Of a stretch of DNA of 64,000 nucleotides, positions 33,614 to 45,014 are shown piece after piece. The DNA is taken from positions 2,232,001 to 2,296,000 of the forward strand of contig JAYJMM010000116.1 of the NCBI GenBank assembly GCA_037349105.1, in the 5' to 3' direction. The first letter of the stretch is position 1. Each line of letters starts with the position of its first letter. The translations under genes were made by a program, and so were the position numbers. This DNA is from Limnomonas spitsbergensis. Lineage: Eukaryota > Chlorophyta > Chlorophyceae > Chlamydomonadales. The notes beneath the pieces were generated by a model. It did no database searches. It was not told the origin of the DNA and saw only the letters and a list, made by a program, of their open reading frames with translations.

Positions 33614-34248
33614 ATTTCCATGAAGTATAAAAATGGGGGTAGACTACCATTAAGGTCTTGAATTGTCTTCGAATTCACAGGTTTCAGATTTTTTGTACTA
33701 CACTTACCGGGACCGTTTTTCAAAATAAGGTTATGAGCATTGGTACGGTTCTGTGCTGGAAGAGTTCTGTACAACTGGAATTATCTGTACAGTGTCATTT
33801 TATTTTGGTTCCAGATCTAAGATTTTTTTACCATTTACCAGTATATTAGGGCAGCAGGAAGGTGTCCGGGGCTGGTACCTGCACACCAGAACTACAAATG
33901 CAAGCATTATCCCCCCAAGGAACAGGTCAGGGAGCGATTACGCTCTCCAGTGAACCATTTACTAATCAGCTGTCAAGTCTAGGAAGGTGCACTCGGCCGC
34001 TTGTAATGTGTACTGGTATGTTAAATCCCGAGAGCTCGAGGCTCTGGCTCAAACATGAGGCTCCGGGCGAAGCCCCCAACCTTCACATGAGGCTCGTACC
34101 ACATGACCTATTTTGTCCCACTATCCTTCCCCTACGTATTACCGGGATGATAATACGCACCAGCATGACAAGAAAAGGTTTCCCACTACCTGTGGTGACA
34201 TTAATGCAATACAGACAAAACAAAGGAGGTCAAACATGTATGTGCTTT
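33614..34248. other. Convergent intergenic region
   Basis: Lies between the stop of the coiled-coil gene (plus) and the stop of the TMEM115 homologue (minus). No gene or repeat recognised; it must hold both 3' UTRs. Confidence 0.6.
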
Positions 34249-36091
34249 CTACTTTGACGAGCCATCCATCCCATCCTCTCCCTTTTCGACATCCTCATCC
34301 AGAGGCTTCTTCATTCCGAGCCTCTCCTCCAGAGCCTTGGCCCCACGCTCTCTGCAAATGGCAGGCAGCAAGCTTAAGGATAACAGTCTAATGTGCTCGG
34401 GAAGGTGGGCCGGCTAACATCAGAGTTTCTGCCAAGCTGCCATGCAATCAGAACAACGTTCGCCATTCCTTGAGTTCCCCAAAGCAATGTCGCAGCCAAG
34501 CTGCCAAGCTCCAGAGTTCCCCATTCGCCAAGTACGTAAGGAAAGGGCACATCCTGTTGCCTTTGCTTCCCCCACGCACCGTCTTCTGTTCGCATCTGCC
34601 GCATCTGATCCCAGCATGGAGGGTCCAGTCTTCATCAGTAGTGCTTGCGCCTCGGTGGGTGCAGCATGCCTGAGCCTGGACATTATGCTGAAGGCGTCGC
34701 CAATGGTGTCAATGACGGGTGCCAGCAGCGGCGGGAAGCAGCCGCTGAACTTGAAGGAATCACTCGCGTCACCCTGATCCCAGGAAATGGGGAGGGATGA
34801 AGCACTGGAAGTCTGGTATTGCATCAACAAAATCTATCAAGGCCCATGCATTCTGTCAGCAATGACAATGTGATCGCCTCAATCGCTCCACAGGCAAGGC
34901 CCTGCTCCACTCTAGTTTACAGTGCACATATCCTTGCATCAATACGTTGGTCGCTGACTGGCTATCTGGATCAGGCCCTCCAGAGCCTCGAACTAGCTAC
35001 AGAAGGGGCCCGAGCACTTAGGCAGCCACAAACTAAGATGCACCGCACCTGAGCCCCTGTCTCCTGCTGATGATGGAAGAAGCGGAGATACAGCCATGCG
35101 CTGTAAGCCCCGAAGTATAAGAAGGGGATCATCTGTAACTGGTTGAGGCTGGCTGCCAGGGCTGTCGCCACAGTCAAGCCAATCAAGGGTACATACTGCA
35201 ATGAGGCCAAGGGAGAACGACTCATGTTGAGCAGGGGATGTTGTTGGAGAGCGTACTGCGTGCTTAGGAAACGACTGGGCACCAGGGGCTGCTTCTTCAA
35301 CTCTTTACTGCTCACACACAAGATCGGGATGTAGAGGTAGCACGGTAATCTCTTGATGCATGCGCATTCGAAGCATGGTCTGTGTGTTCCTCAACCGGTA
35401 TCTCACCCGCACGTTGATCTTCAGTGCACCAAACAGCGTCATCTCCTGATCTTGCATGATCTGCTTGACAGCAACCAGCAAGCCTGCCGCAATACCGTGG
35501 AACCCATAAAACTCAGTGTACAGAAGCTCTGAGGCCTCAGTACTGAGCTCTCCAGACGCGGTAGCTGCATACAAAATGTACACGCAGACGAACACAGAGA
35601 AGCATGTCGCGAAGTCGACCACAATCAGAAACTTCAAAAACTCCTTGCTGCCGTACACTGGCTCGACCAATCTTGCGAGGAGGATGAGGGCCACGACCTC
35701 CGCAACCAGCTACGCGTTTTGCAATTTCTAGTCAGTGCTCCAGCTGTCATGCAGGTCGATGCGCCAGAAAGTCAAAGAGCATTTCTCCTTACTTTATAAA
35801 CATTGGTTGTCAGAAAACCAGCAGTAATCAGGTTCCACACGCAAGGTAACGTCCTGTATATAAGTCGCAGTTCGTTGCTGATTTGAGGTCACAAGATCTA
35901 CGCTTGCGAATCAAAACGCACCGCCCGGGGACTAATGCAAGATATCCAGATGTAGCAGGAATGAACAGGTCTACCGCGAATACGATCACGAGTAAAGCTG
36001 ATAGCGCCTTTGAAAGCCGGGTGATTTTCGGGACGTGGCCACCAGGCAAATGCATGGTAAAGGCCCCACTCGAGATATCCCTAGCTTTCAA
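34249..36091 (-). CDS. TMEM115: TMEM115 homologue (DUF1751, Golgi rhomboid-like membrane protein)
   Basis: Six exons: 36091-35922, 35853-35793, 35709-35407, 35300-35049, 34773-34580 and 34351-34249. They sum to 1,083 nt, 360 residues; human TMEM115 is about 350. All phases agree. Features match the family: hydrophobic N-terminal segments, PCVWNLITAGFLTTNVYK, LLARLVEPVYGSKEFLKF, the conserved FYGFHGIAAGLLVAVKQ segment, WLYLRFFHH, a FKFSGCFPPLLAPVID cytosolic motif and a charged tail (RRRERGAKALEERLG). The family is a multi-pass Golgi protein linked to retrograde Golgi-to-ER traffic; that role is established knowledge for animals, inferred here. It lacks rhomboid catalytic Ser/His. Two in-frame ATGs in exon 1 (36091 and twelve codons later) leave the start ambiguous. 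Confidence 0.88.
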
Positions 36092-36270
36092 GAATGTTAA
36101 CAGCGAATAGTAATTGCGATGGAGCTCTAAGCCAGGGCTCTGAGCCCAGAGGTGAATGTGTACGGCACGGCATACTCGGTCGACAAGGCTGATGGGATCC
36201 GCGATCCGTGAACCTTGTCAGCTCACTGCGCGAACAGGTATCCGCTTGTAGATAGAAGAAGATATATATC
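36092..36270. promoter_or_regulatory. Putative bidirectional promoter
   Basis: The 179 bp between the divergent ATGs at 36091 (minus) and 36271 (plus) must contain both 5' UTRs and promoters. An A/T-rich GATATATATC lies just before the plus-strand ATG. No known motif is assigned with confidence. Confidence 0.5.
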
Positions 36271-39200
36271 ATGAATACAGCAGCCAGATTCGACGCCAAG
36301 GTAAATCGTTCAACCCGTGCAGGTCCTGAGACCCCCCTGCAGAGAAACTCCATTCAGCTTTTTATAAATGCATTGAAGAAGAAATCATTGCTTGCAGAAA
36401 ACGGCATTGGTGCTGATCGAATTCCAGGTGAGCTGCCACCTGTCTGCTGGTTCATCAACAGCCCTTTTTGTCTTATGTCTCCCAGACTGCTTCCTCTTCC
36501 TTCAAGCAACCTTCTGCCTGCTGTATCCCTTCGGCATTTCGCCAACCCCAGAATGATTTCACAACGGCGAAGGGGGTCCTTCACGATGCTGTCAAGGGGG
36601 TCATGGCCAGGTGTGAGGCCGTGGCACTGTAGGCTACCTGGCCCATGTGAACTTCACCTTTGAAAGATTTGGCACACAGGCCTGCATGCATGACAGCATG
36701 ATGCCCTAAGATTGTGAACCCTAGGCCCGTACATCCTGGATGCCACGATAATTTTGATACCAGTTAAACATTTGTAGGTGCTACGGCCCCAAGCTGCGTT
36801 GTTTACTTAACCTCCACGCCCTAATAGGACGTAGCTTTCTTTCCTTCTTGCACAATCCATAAATGATTACTGAACAATGCTCCCCAAAAAACGTGACCAG
36901 TACCGGTATGACATCCTGGCTACTAAAGATCCAGAGATCTGTTGAAGTCAATGCAGCACCGTCACCTTCTGAGCATGCTACACAAGCATTCCGCGCCATT
37001 TTACCTCATCATTTGAACCTGCAGCACAAACATGCTGGACAATGCCATCGCCACAGTCGAGGCGGCACGCAAGAAGGGCGTGCTGATCGTCCATGCGCCC
37101 ATCGTGTTTTCAGACGACTACAAGGAGATGTCCGGCGAGATCTACGGAATTCTTGCAAAGTGAGTCATATTTTAAAGCCAACAGTCGTGCTGAAGAGGAA
37201 GAGAAGCATATTAGCATGTGGTGGCCATGACTCAAACAACTCTACTTTGTCAGACGCCTGCCAGTGTGCCAGGGCCTCAAGATTTCATTCATTTGTGTTG
37301 GGCCGCGTTGCATGCTTGATGTCTCATTTTGCAGCAAATGGGTAGATCAACCAGTTTTGATAAACACTCTGAACCACTGTTATTTTTATGGTGCGTAAGC
37401 TACCGTACAGCTACCAGCTTTTACCGGCCGTTTAAAACTTTGGACCCAATCGGCCCAGGGGCATGGCGGCTTGCCCAAGGTGATCTGTTGTGCAAACAGA
37501 AATGTAGTGGGACACCTGGCGGGGGAACTCATGTCATGCCCTTCCCCCCCTCTTGTATGACTCACTGCTCCTCCTCCCGCTTCCTTTTGCCTAAGCAGCG
37601 TCAAGCAGCTCGGAGCCTTCAAAAAGGCAGGGTGGGGCGGCGCGATTGCAGACGGCATGCGGCCGGGCAGCGAGGACGTCGTGATTGAAGGCAAGCGCGG
37701 GCTCTGCGGCTTCGCCTCGACTAACCTGGTGAGGACTGAGGAACATGCTGCCTGGACCATCTTTGCAAGTCAGAAGCGAAGAAATGCTGGAATCTGCCCT
37801 TCATTTGATGAGATCTGGGACAGAGAGAAAATCTTGAGACGAGCTCCAGACACCGTGTCCCTGGAAAATACTGTTCAGGTTGTTCGATGGTATTATTTTG
37901 GCTGAACCTGTCCCCAAGGCTGTGCACCGATATGCCATCAGATTTGGCCAGCTTAATTCAGACTTACAGCTCCCGAGGCACTTCTCCTTTCCCGCTGCCT
38001 AGCTCAACGTATGTCAGTCCGTTCGGCGGATCCGGGCCTTTTTTTTATGTTTGCTAGTTGGCCCTGCTAGCTGTGAGCGGTGGATCTGAAATCTCAGCCT
38101 CCCGCATCTCCTCCTCCCACCCCCCTCCCACCTACGGCCACCCACTCCACATCCGGCCTCCTTCACCCCTATCTCCGGACACTCTCCCCACCTCCGGTCT
38201 CCCTCACCCCTGGCCTCCCTCAACCCCACCTCCAGCCTCCGGCCTCCCTCACCCCCATCTCCGGCCTCCCTCTTCTCCTCAGGACTTCATTCTGCGTCAG
38301 CGTGGCATCACCACCATTGCGCTGGGAGGCTTCCTCACAAAGTGAGCTGTTTAACCTGTTTGATTTGATGGGCTCTCTCTGCTCCCACGATGTGCACACT
38401 ATTTGAATTTCATGGTGGCGGGCCGGCCGCCTGTCTTGCTGTCTGCGCTGCTGAAATCTAGAGTGGAGCAGGAGCTACAGGATGTTCCTAATATCCCATT
38501 GATGCAGAGCAAGAATATCATTCAAGACATTGCCAGGTACTGCTCATTTGCCTGATATCTGCATCACACTCATACCGTATATGAGATATTGAGGATTGAG
38601 GAAACTTGAGGTGTGATTTCTGCATCATATCTCAAGTTAGTCATATATGGTGCAGATATGGGGAAATGTCACGGTATCTTCAGCTACAATTCAGCTACAT
38701 CATGACCTGTTGCCTGGGTGTCCAAGTGCTGTGGGCCCTGCTGCTTGAGCCACCAGCCTAATGCCGGTACAAGTTTGGCCCCCATCGGCCCAGTGCTACT
38801 GGCTGCCCAGCAGCCTCCATAAGCTGATTTGGTGTGCACTTCAATGATCACTGATTGCCTGACCTGCATGCAGCTGTTGCGTGGAGAGTACCATGCGAGC
38901 AGCTTACGAGAAGGGGTATCAGGTGGTCACCCTCACAGACTGCGTTGCGGCCACCAGGTAAGTTGAGAACGGTGCATACTGGCTGGGCCCTGCTCAATGC
39001 TCGGCCGCCTGGGGCTGGTAAGGGATGAGCAAGTTCAGGTCTAGCTACCATGCACAGCCATGACCACGGTGGAGCCATGCCACCCTCCCATGTGAATGAT
39101 GTGATGCCAGGTAAGTGTGACTCCTGGTATAGAGGCATGTGACTCCTGGTATAGAGGCATGCGACTCCTGGCATGTGACTCCTGGTATAGAGGCATGTGA

Positions 39201-39555
39201 CTCCTGGCATGTGAATCCTGGTAGGCTTTAATGCATCTCATTCCAGCCTTTGATAAACACCTGGAGGGCCTCTTGGCTCTTGCCGTGCGCTTGGAAGGTT
39301 CCATCTAAATCATAACTTCAGCTCCAGGCCTTCACAGAAGCTGCTGGATGCGCTCCTGTTTGCGTTGAGGGGGGGCAAGCTGCGGCGATCAGCTCTCATT
39401 ATGAGCTTCATCTGAAGCCCCGTGATGTCTGCGACGCTGCTGGTTGCACCCCTGCTTGCAGTGAGGAGGAGCAGGCTGCGGCCATTCAGTTCACGTACCC
39501 AATGTTCAGCAAGCCCATGGACCACGGCCAGTTCCTGAAGGGACTCTCCTTATGA
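36271..39555 (+). CDS. Isochorismatase-family cysteine hydrolase
   Basis: Eight small exons: 36271-36300, 36398-36427, 36552-36610, 37025-37159, 37599-37728, 38283-38341, 38874-38957 and 39462-39555. They give 621 nt and 206 residues, the normal family length, and every junction keeps frame. The family hydrolyses isochorismate-like ethers, nicotinamide-like amides or unknown small substrates with an Asp-Lys-Cys triad. The Cys is in TNCCVESTMRAAYEKGY and the Lys in VIEGKRGLCGF. The strand that normally reads (I/V)DxQNDF reads LIEFQNDF, so the first acid is Glu. Other matches are GVLIVHAPI and VTLTDCVAATS. Two 30-bp exons in a row are unusual. Substrate cannot be inferred. Introns hold two MITEs, an inverted SINE and a duplicated last acceptor. 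Confidence 0.88.
37385..37510. mobile_element. MITE of the CAGCTACA family, diverged
   Basis: Intronic. GTAAGCTACCGTACAGCTAC at the left, then TTTGGACCCAATCGGCCCAG in the body, matching the copy at 38670. Confidence 0.5.
38110..38282. repeat. Pyrimidine-rich CTCCGGCCTCCCTCACCCC repeat before an acceptor
   Basis: Irregular units (CACCTCCGGCCTCCCTCACC) lead directly into the acceptor at 38281-38282 and form a greatly extended polypyrimidine tract. Confidence 0.65.
38670..38850. mobile_element. MITE of the CAGCTACA family
   Basis: Intronic, 24 bp before an exon. Begins with the tandem CTTCAGCTACAATTCAGCTA phrase. The body TTTGGCCCCCATCGGCCCAG matches the reverse complement of 47370-47525. Confidence 0.7.
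38967..39093 (-). mobile_element. SINE fragment, inverted
   Basis: GTGCATACTGGCTGGGCCCT, GCTCGGCCGCCTGGGGCTGG and CATGCACAGCCATGACCACG match the reverse complement of the SINE body at 63400-63562. It starts 9 bp after a 5' splice site (38958). Confidence 0.65.
39105..39230. repeat. Tandem CATGTGACTCCTGGTATAGAGG units
   Basis: Five to six copies of GCATGTGACTCCTGG, alternately with and without TATAGAG, in the last intron of the isochorismatase gene. Confidence 0.75.
39346..39461 (+). repeat. Duplicated last acceptor/exon start
   Basis: CTGCTGGATGCGCTCCTGTT then TGCGTTGAGGGGGGGCAAGC (39350 onward) is a diverged copy of CTGCTGGTTGCACCCCTGCT then TGCAG|TGAGGAGGAGCAGG, the real junction at 39461/39462. 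The copy has lost the AG. Confidence 0.65.
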
Positions 39556-40244
39556 GCGGCGTTGGATGGAAGCAGAAGATACCGTAGCGGACAGGCAGGC
39601 GGGAGGCTTTAATGGGTTGGTGTGAAGGCATGACGTTGTGTAATGCGAAGATGTGTCAATAACGTTACACCTCTGGGCCCTGCTGCGAAGAGGTGTGACA
39701 TCGGGCGATGCTTCACAGTTTTTACCTCGCCTGGCCATGGGAAATGAGATGGCTTAGCTCCCTCTTAAATTGGGCCACGGGCACTGCACTGGAGCAAAAT
39801 CTTAGTGCATGCCCACATCTCGCTTCAGCAGATCAGAATGTGCTTCACCAATGTCACAATGTGTGTTAAGGGTGGTATCAGTGCGGTACTCTATCATTTT
39901 CGCCACTTCTGTCCTGTTACTATCTAGTTTTGGTTTTGTCCCAGCTGTTGTGATATGTCAATGACGTTTCACCTCTGAAAAGGCTCGGCCGCGTGGGCGC
40001 CCGACTGTCCGGTCTGAATGAAAATATTTGTGTGATATGTTAAGCCGCATACAGTCAGTAATTGGAATGCCTACCGTAATACAGCCAGCATGGAATCCGG
40101 AGATGCAGCAGCATTGCCACCCATGCTACGTTCAAGTCCCTTGTACCAGCATATGAGCATGAATGTCGGCGCTCACCACGGATGTACCTAGCTGTAGCCG
40201 AAACAGAGGTTGTTAACGTTCTTGAAAGCATGCATGCCAGCTTG
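39556..40244. other. Intergenic, with LINE B terminal scraps
   Basis: No gene. Short LINE B 3' ends occur at 39655-39690 (TCAATAACGTTACACCTCTG then GGCCCTGCTGCG) and 39958-40012 (TCAATGACGTTTCACCTCTG then GGCTCGGCCGCGTGGGCGCC). Confidence 0.6.
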
Positions 40245-40481
40245 TCAATAACGCTACACCTCTGGGCCCGCTCAAAGCTCGGCCCCGTAGGCGCCCAACT
40301 GTTCAGAAGGGAGTAAAGAAGGAACTAAAAGGAAGAGAGGGGGAAAGGAACAAAAGGAGAGGCCGGGAAGGCAATGAAGACCAAGTCCGACACCTGAGTT
40401 CCACTAGAGACTAACCCTCAACAAGCCTCTACAAAAAAAGAGAAGTCCAGAAAGTGTATCCCACCCCTGCTTGGCCGCGAG
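40245..40481 (-). mobile_element. Truncated LINE B 3' end joined to a longer copy
   Basis: A second complete 3' end lies directly downstream (in the LINE's sense) of the long element. It starts TCAATAACGCTACACC on the plus strand and runs through the purine-rich stretch into sequence homologous to the RT stop region (GACTAACCCTCAACAAG), then meets the long copy's own 3' end at about 40482. This head-to-tail joining suggests re-insertion into a LINE tail or a template jump. Confidence 0.7.
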
Positions 40482-40610
40482 GGCGCCCCACTGATCAGAA
40501 GGGAGAAGAGAAGAAACTAAAAAGGGGGCAAACAACCCCCCCCCCCCCCAAAACGGACCAAAAGAGAAGGCCAGAAAGGCCAAAGACACCGGCCTCAGAA
40601 ACCCTGGAGA

Positions 40611-42482
40611 CTAACCGTCAATAATGCCCACAGCACAGTCCACAAAAGCAAGTGCGTCCCACCCATGCTCAGCCTGGTACAACTGATGAAAGTTAGTGGC
40701 AGCGCCCGGAGGACCTGCCCACCCCTGCTCCCGTAACTGCTCCCTAACACTAGGGCACTGGAAGCACACATGCAGCGCATCCTCTATCTGCTCGCTATCC
40801 CCCCGTGCCCAACACCGCTGGCAGCAGCGTGCCTGTCGCCGCTGACCGTTGCGCCGTCCCCTGGTATCAGCAGTGCTGATCGCGCCAAGCTGCAGTCGCA
40901 AATTGATGCGCACACAAGCACACTCCTTCTGACTAGTGCGGCTCTTGGCTTGCGCCAGCACGGCACCCGCCGTGGAGTGGAACCAGGCGCGGTAGGTTGC
41001 CGCAGATCTGTGCTCGGTGGTAGGGTCCCTGGGGTCCCGACCGTCGCTTGCGTCCAGCCGTGCTTGCTCGTAGGCTGCGTCAACGAGTGCCAACGCCTCT
41101 GTGACGGGTAGGCGCTGTAGGGCAGCTGCTGCCTCGCGCAAGGTGGGGGTGGCTGCCCCCCGCTCCAGCTCCTCTAATGCACCCAGCAGATCAGAGCACC
41201 AGGTGCTGCCGCCAGTGCCCTGGCTGATTGCAAGCTGCATATCCGCTGCCATGGCTTGAGCCATGAGAGGGCTGTATTGCTGTGCCTCCGGTGCCACCGC
41301 TGCATTGTAGAAGCGGAGGATATGGGCCCACCAGTCTCGCTGTAGTGGCTGGAGCTGCAGCTCTCTCATGACTCCCCAACTGGCGGCTGATGCAGGTAGC
41401 CCCGCAGCCTGGCGTAGGTGCTGAAGCAAGCTGGACTGCATTTTGCTGGAGAGATATTGCCGCGACCGAAGGTGGCTGGTGGCCCACACCACGTCGCCGT
41501 AGTTGGCCGCAGGCGCTGCGTACGCAGCTGCCAGCCTGATGCGGGTTGGAAGATGGCGCCTAAGGCCCACCTTGGCTACCATGCGGCGAACACGGTGCAG
41601 CGCGGCAGCCAAAGGCGCCTGTCTACCCTCCATGGCCCTCTTCATGCCGCCGCTTTCGTGCTGAGTGATGCCCAAGAATTTGAATTCTTGGACACGCTTC
41701 AACACCGTACGGTCAGGGCCGTAAACGCAAACATGGGCTGGCTGTCGGCGCTGCGCTGCTAAGCGGCTGCCAAACTCCATTATCTCTGTTTTACTGACAT
41801 TGACCTGAAGCTGTTTATGTGCCGCATATTCATGCAAGGCATCAAGCATGCGTTGCAGCCCTGCTGGGGTGCGGGCTAGCAAGGAGAGGTCATCAACATA
41901 CAGCAGGCAGCGCAGCTGTCGCCCTGCCTGCATCTCAATGCCCTCTGCCGGGCACTTCGCTGCGAGCATGGCCGGCAGGTCACTGAGGTAAAGGCTAAAG
42001 AGCAGGGGGCTCAGGGGGCAGCCCTGTTTGACGCCTCTGGTGCAAGGCACAGGACCAGTGCGCTTGTGGCCGTCAGTGAGCGTGTAAACTGCACCGGCAT
42101 AAAGCGCTTGCACCGCGCGTAACAGGCATGCAGGCATGTGAAGTTGCTCGCATAAATGCCGCCACAGCTGCTCCTGGGGCACGCTGTCATAGGCCTTTGT
42201 GAAGTCCACAAAGGCCACATGCAGCTTGCCACGGCCTGCAGCTGCCCGTTGAGCATGGACTGCATGCCTGAGGAGGAAAGCAGCCTGGAGCGTGCTGTTG
42301 AAAACCAAACTGCTCAGGAGGGACGTGGCCGTGCAATCGCGCCCACTCATCAGTGATGGCAGTGAGCATGCTGGCATACAGCCGGTAAAGCACGCTAGTG
42401 ATGGCGATCGGCCGGTAATTACCGGGATCAAGGGGGTCGCCCTTCTTGTAAACAGGCTGAATCCTGACTGGCATTCATCCAC
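40611..42482 (-). pseudogene. LINE B reverse transcriptase domain and C-terminal zinc knuckle
   Basis: A 623-codon frame with RT motifs AFVDFTKAYDSVP, RGVKQGCPLSPLLFSLYL, LLYVDDLSLLA (catalytic YVDD) and FKFLGI. It ends in a Cys/His cluster (CCQRCW...HVCFQCPSVREQL) typical of the zinc knuckle after LINE RTs. The first RT motif (KKGDPLDPGNYRPIAITS, about 42395-42450) is in another frame. A shift near 42310 therefore separates it from the rest, and the first 60 or so codons of this frame are spurious. Confidence 0.85.
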
Positions 42483-44464
42483 TAGGCATTCCCCCCCGCA
42501 CCGCCATGGCAGTGAACCAGTCTTGCAGCGGATCCCTCAGCTCGTGCCGTTGCTCCCCCTCTGAATCGTCCTCCACCATAGCCAACTTGATGAAGGGTGC
42601 CGCCAGACCGTCTAGGCCCGCCGCAGTGTGAACGCGCATGCGGGAGAAAGACCTTGCGAAGCCAGAGGCAAGCTGCTCAGCTGACACGCCTAGGTCCTCC
42701 GGCTGAGCGGTGGTAGGGGGCAAGTTTGCCTGTGGCGCCGCAGGAGAGGGGGGCACAGTGGCGGTGAATTGCTGTCGCAAGTGTGCCTCCCACTTCAGGG
42801 AGGAGACAGCCGTGGTGGGGCAGGTCTGCCGCCTCTCTTGCAGCTGCTCCCGGTAGACGGTGCACTCGCCACGCTGCAGCCTGTCAGCTATAGCCGCTGC
42901 CATATGGCGCGTGTAGTAGCGGCGACGCCGTCGTGCTGTGGACTTGTAGCGCTGTCTGGCTGCCTTGCGCTCTGGGCCCGGGGCACCGCAAAGCGACTTC
43001 GCTCGCAGCGCAGCATAGGCGCTCTGAACCTCCGCATCCCACCAGGGGGGCGCTGATGCTGCCCGCGTTGGACATGGGGCTGCGGCGTGCGCGTTATGCC
43101 AGCAGCTTCGGCCGCAGACCAAATCACAGCAGTGAGCGCCGCTGCGGCTGCCTCGTCGTCAGCTCCTGCAATGGCCAGGCTGAAACGCTGTAGGCCCTGC
43201 TCATCGCGGGCTAGCGCGGCGCTGTAAATGTGCGCCTTATCAGCTCTCCATGTCAGGATGGTTCGGCAGCTTCCTGCTGGTTGGCCAGCATCAGGCTGAC
43301 CTCCCCCCACGTCGATGCCCTTATCTACCGGAGGCTGAAAGGTCGCCGCAACCGGACGATGATCCGAGAGGTCCGGTTGGGTGGGAAGCACCCCGCTCAC
43401 CTCCACATGCCTCCACATGCTACATGGCACCGCAATGTGGTCAACGCAGCCCGGCCAGTGGCTGCAAGGAAAGATGCGTCCCCTTGGTCACCCTTGCGGC
43501 CCGTGAGCAGCAGCATCCTGGAGGCCGCCGCTGCGTTGAGCAGCATCCGAGCCTGCGGTCTAAGCATTCTGGGCGGCTCACCGCGGAGCGCCCGGTGCGT
43601 GTGCATGTCAGGTGCATGTTGGATTGTCCATGCAAGGTCCACACCGCCGTCCAGGAGCTCACTGCCATGCCACACGTCCGCATTGAAGTCGCCCGCCCAA
43701 ATGCAAGAGCCTCGCAAACTGAGCTGCTCCGTCTCTTGCTGCAACTCCTCTAGACGCTGCTCATACTCCCCGGCATCATGATTCTGCCCTATGGGGGGCA
43801 AGTAAATACATGCCAGGAAAGTAGGCTGAGGGCTGCTAAAAAGTCGTCCGCTGCATTCTAGCCACGCCAGTCCCCCGTGGTTGGAGGTGTTGTTCAGGGT
43901 GCAGAGCCCCGAAATGTTGCTGGCCACCACAAAAGCCACACCCTGTCCCTTGCCTGACTGCTGATGGGCCCAGAACAGGCTGTGGTTGGGTGCCAGCAGC
44001 TGCTGCATCGCCGCCTCGTCTATACCGGCAACGTCCTGCAAGGCCACTTTCTCATGATGCCGTATAAGGCCGAGTAGGGCGTCCACCTTAGGAGTGGGGG
44101 CACCCTGGACTGCGGCTCTGATGTCAGAGCCGCGCAACCCGTTGCAATTGAGGGTGGCTAACCTCAAACCGCCGCGGGTTGCCTCGGCTGTCCGGCCTAA
44201 GCGTTTCCCAGCGGCCGAGGAGGCGGCCGTGGGGCTGGCTGTGCCCGCCCATCTCTTCACCGGCTGTGCCCAGCCCGAGCTGTCCCTGGCCCATCTGCTG
44301 CGGGGGTGGGGGCGGGGGCGGGGGCGGAGGCGGAGGCAGGGGTGGAGGCGGAGGCGGTGGCGGAGGCGGAGGCGGGGTGCTGGACGGCATCTGAACGCTG
44401 GCAGGAGTGCGCTGCCAGTTGAATTGGCTTTTGCACCCATGCCTGGCGTGCCCCGTGGGTTCAT
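42475..44464 (-). pseudogene. LINE B AP-endonuclease domain and linker, frameshifted
   Basis: The endonuclease starts LRLATLNCNGLRGSD (about 44150). It continues with GVAFVVASNISGL and AGDFNADVWHG to about 43420, shifts frame, and finishes with LSDHRPVAATF (about 43360). The catalytic Asn, Asp-Asn and Ser-Asp-His motifs are visible; the usual catalytic Glu position reads LQDV. A third frame (43122-42475) covers the endonuclease-RT linker with an Arg-rich stretch (KSTARRRRRYYTRH). Confidence 0.75.
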
Positions 44465-44561
44465 CTGGCTGACGTCGGTGGCGGCTGCTAATGGCCTCCA
44501 GCTGAGCCATGCGGGCCTCCAGCTCGGTCATGCGTGCAGCCATGCGCGGCAATTGTTCCAG

Positions 44562-44594
<33 letters not shown>

Positions 44595-44639
44595 CGACGG
44601 CAGCGGCAACTGCGAACTCTGCGGCAGCTGCTGCTTACC

Positions 44640-44674
<35 letters not shown>

Positions 44675-45014
44675 TCTGTTGCTGTGGTTGTGGTTTCGCA
44701 TGCTGTTGCTGCTGCTGCTGCTGCTCCTTCCGCCTCTGCTGCGGTTCCTGTGGTTGCGGCTGTGGCGGTGGTGGTTGCGGCTGGTACCGCTGTGTTTCTT
44801 CCTCAAGAGCTGCCATGCAGCGAGGGACGAAAGAGCTTGCAATGGCAAAAATCTCTTCCTGGGGGCGATCATAATAGACCTCTGCCTCGAACCGCATGAG
44901 CCCCTCTGCAGCACCGAAAGTAGCCTCGCGAAAGGTGACAACAGCGTCCAGGGCGCTGCGCGGCCGATAGGCGGGTGACTGGGCAGAGCGCTTGGCGCTG
45001 ACGTGGCGCCTCAT
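44124..45014 (-). CDS. LINE B ORF1, Gln- and Pro-rich
   Basis: A 296-codon frame. It has an N-terminal 70 residues without recognised motif, a long Q/QP tract (about residues 75-150), a short coiled-coil-like ARMTELEARMAQLEAI, and then poly-Pro (about 205-240). The CAG/CTG and CCG/CCC microsatellites (44280-44380 and 44550-44800) underlie both tracts. Past the poly-Pro the frame appears displaced relative to the endonuclease that should follow, so ORF1 and ORF2 may originally have been one frame. Confidence 0.5.

Larger units (their letters stand above)
40482..45014 (-). mobile_element. Long LINE family B element, degenerate
   Basis: Order in its sense: Gln/Pro-rich ORF1 (45014 to about 44124), AP-type endonuclease (about 44250-43330), linker, reverse transcriptase and a C-terminal Cys/His domain (stop at 40611), then a tail with a C9-15 run. 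Frame changes occur near 43420, 43100, 42475 and 42310, so it cannot make an intact ORF2 protein. The 5' limit is uncertain and may reach about 45450. Confidence 0.85.

Noticed and set aside
43397..45014. A cellular Gln-rich transcription factor
   Set aside because: The polyglutamine frame leads directly into a LINE endonuclease and reverse transcriptase on the same strand.
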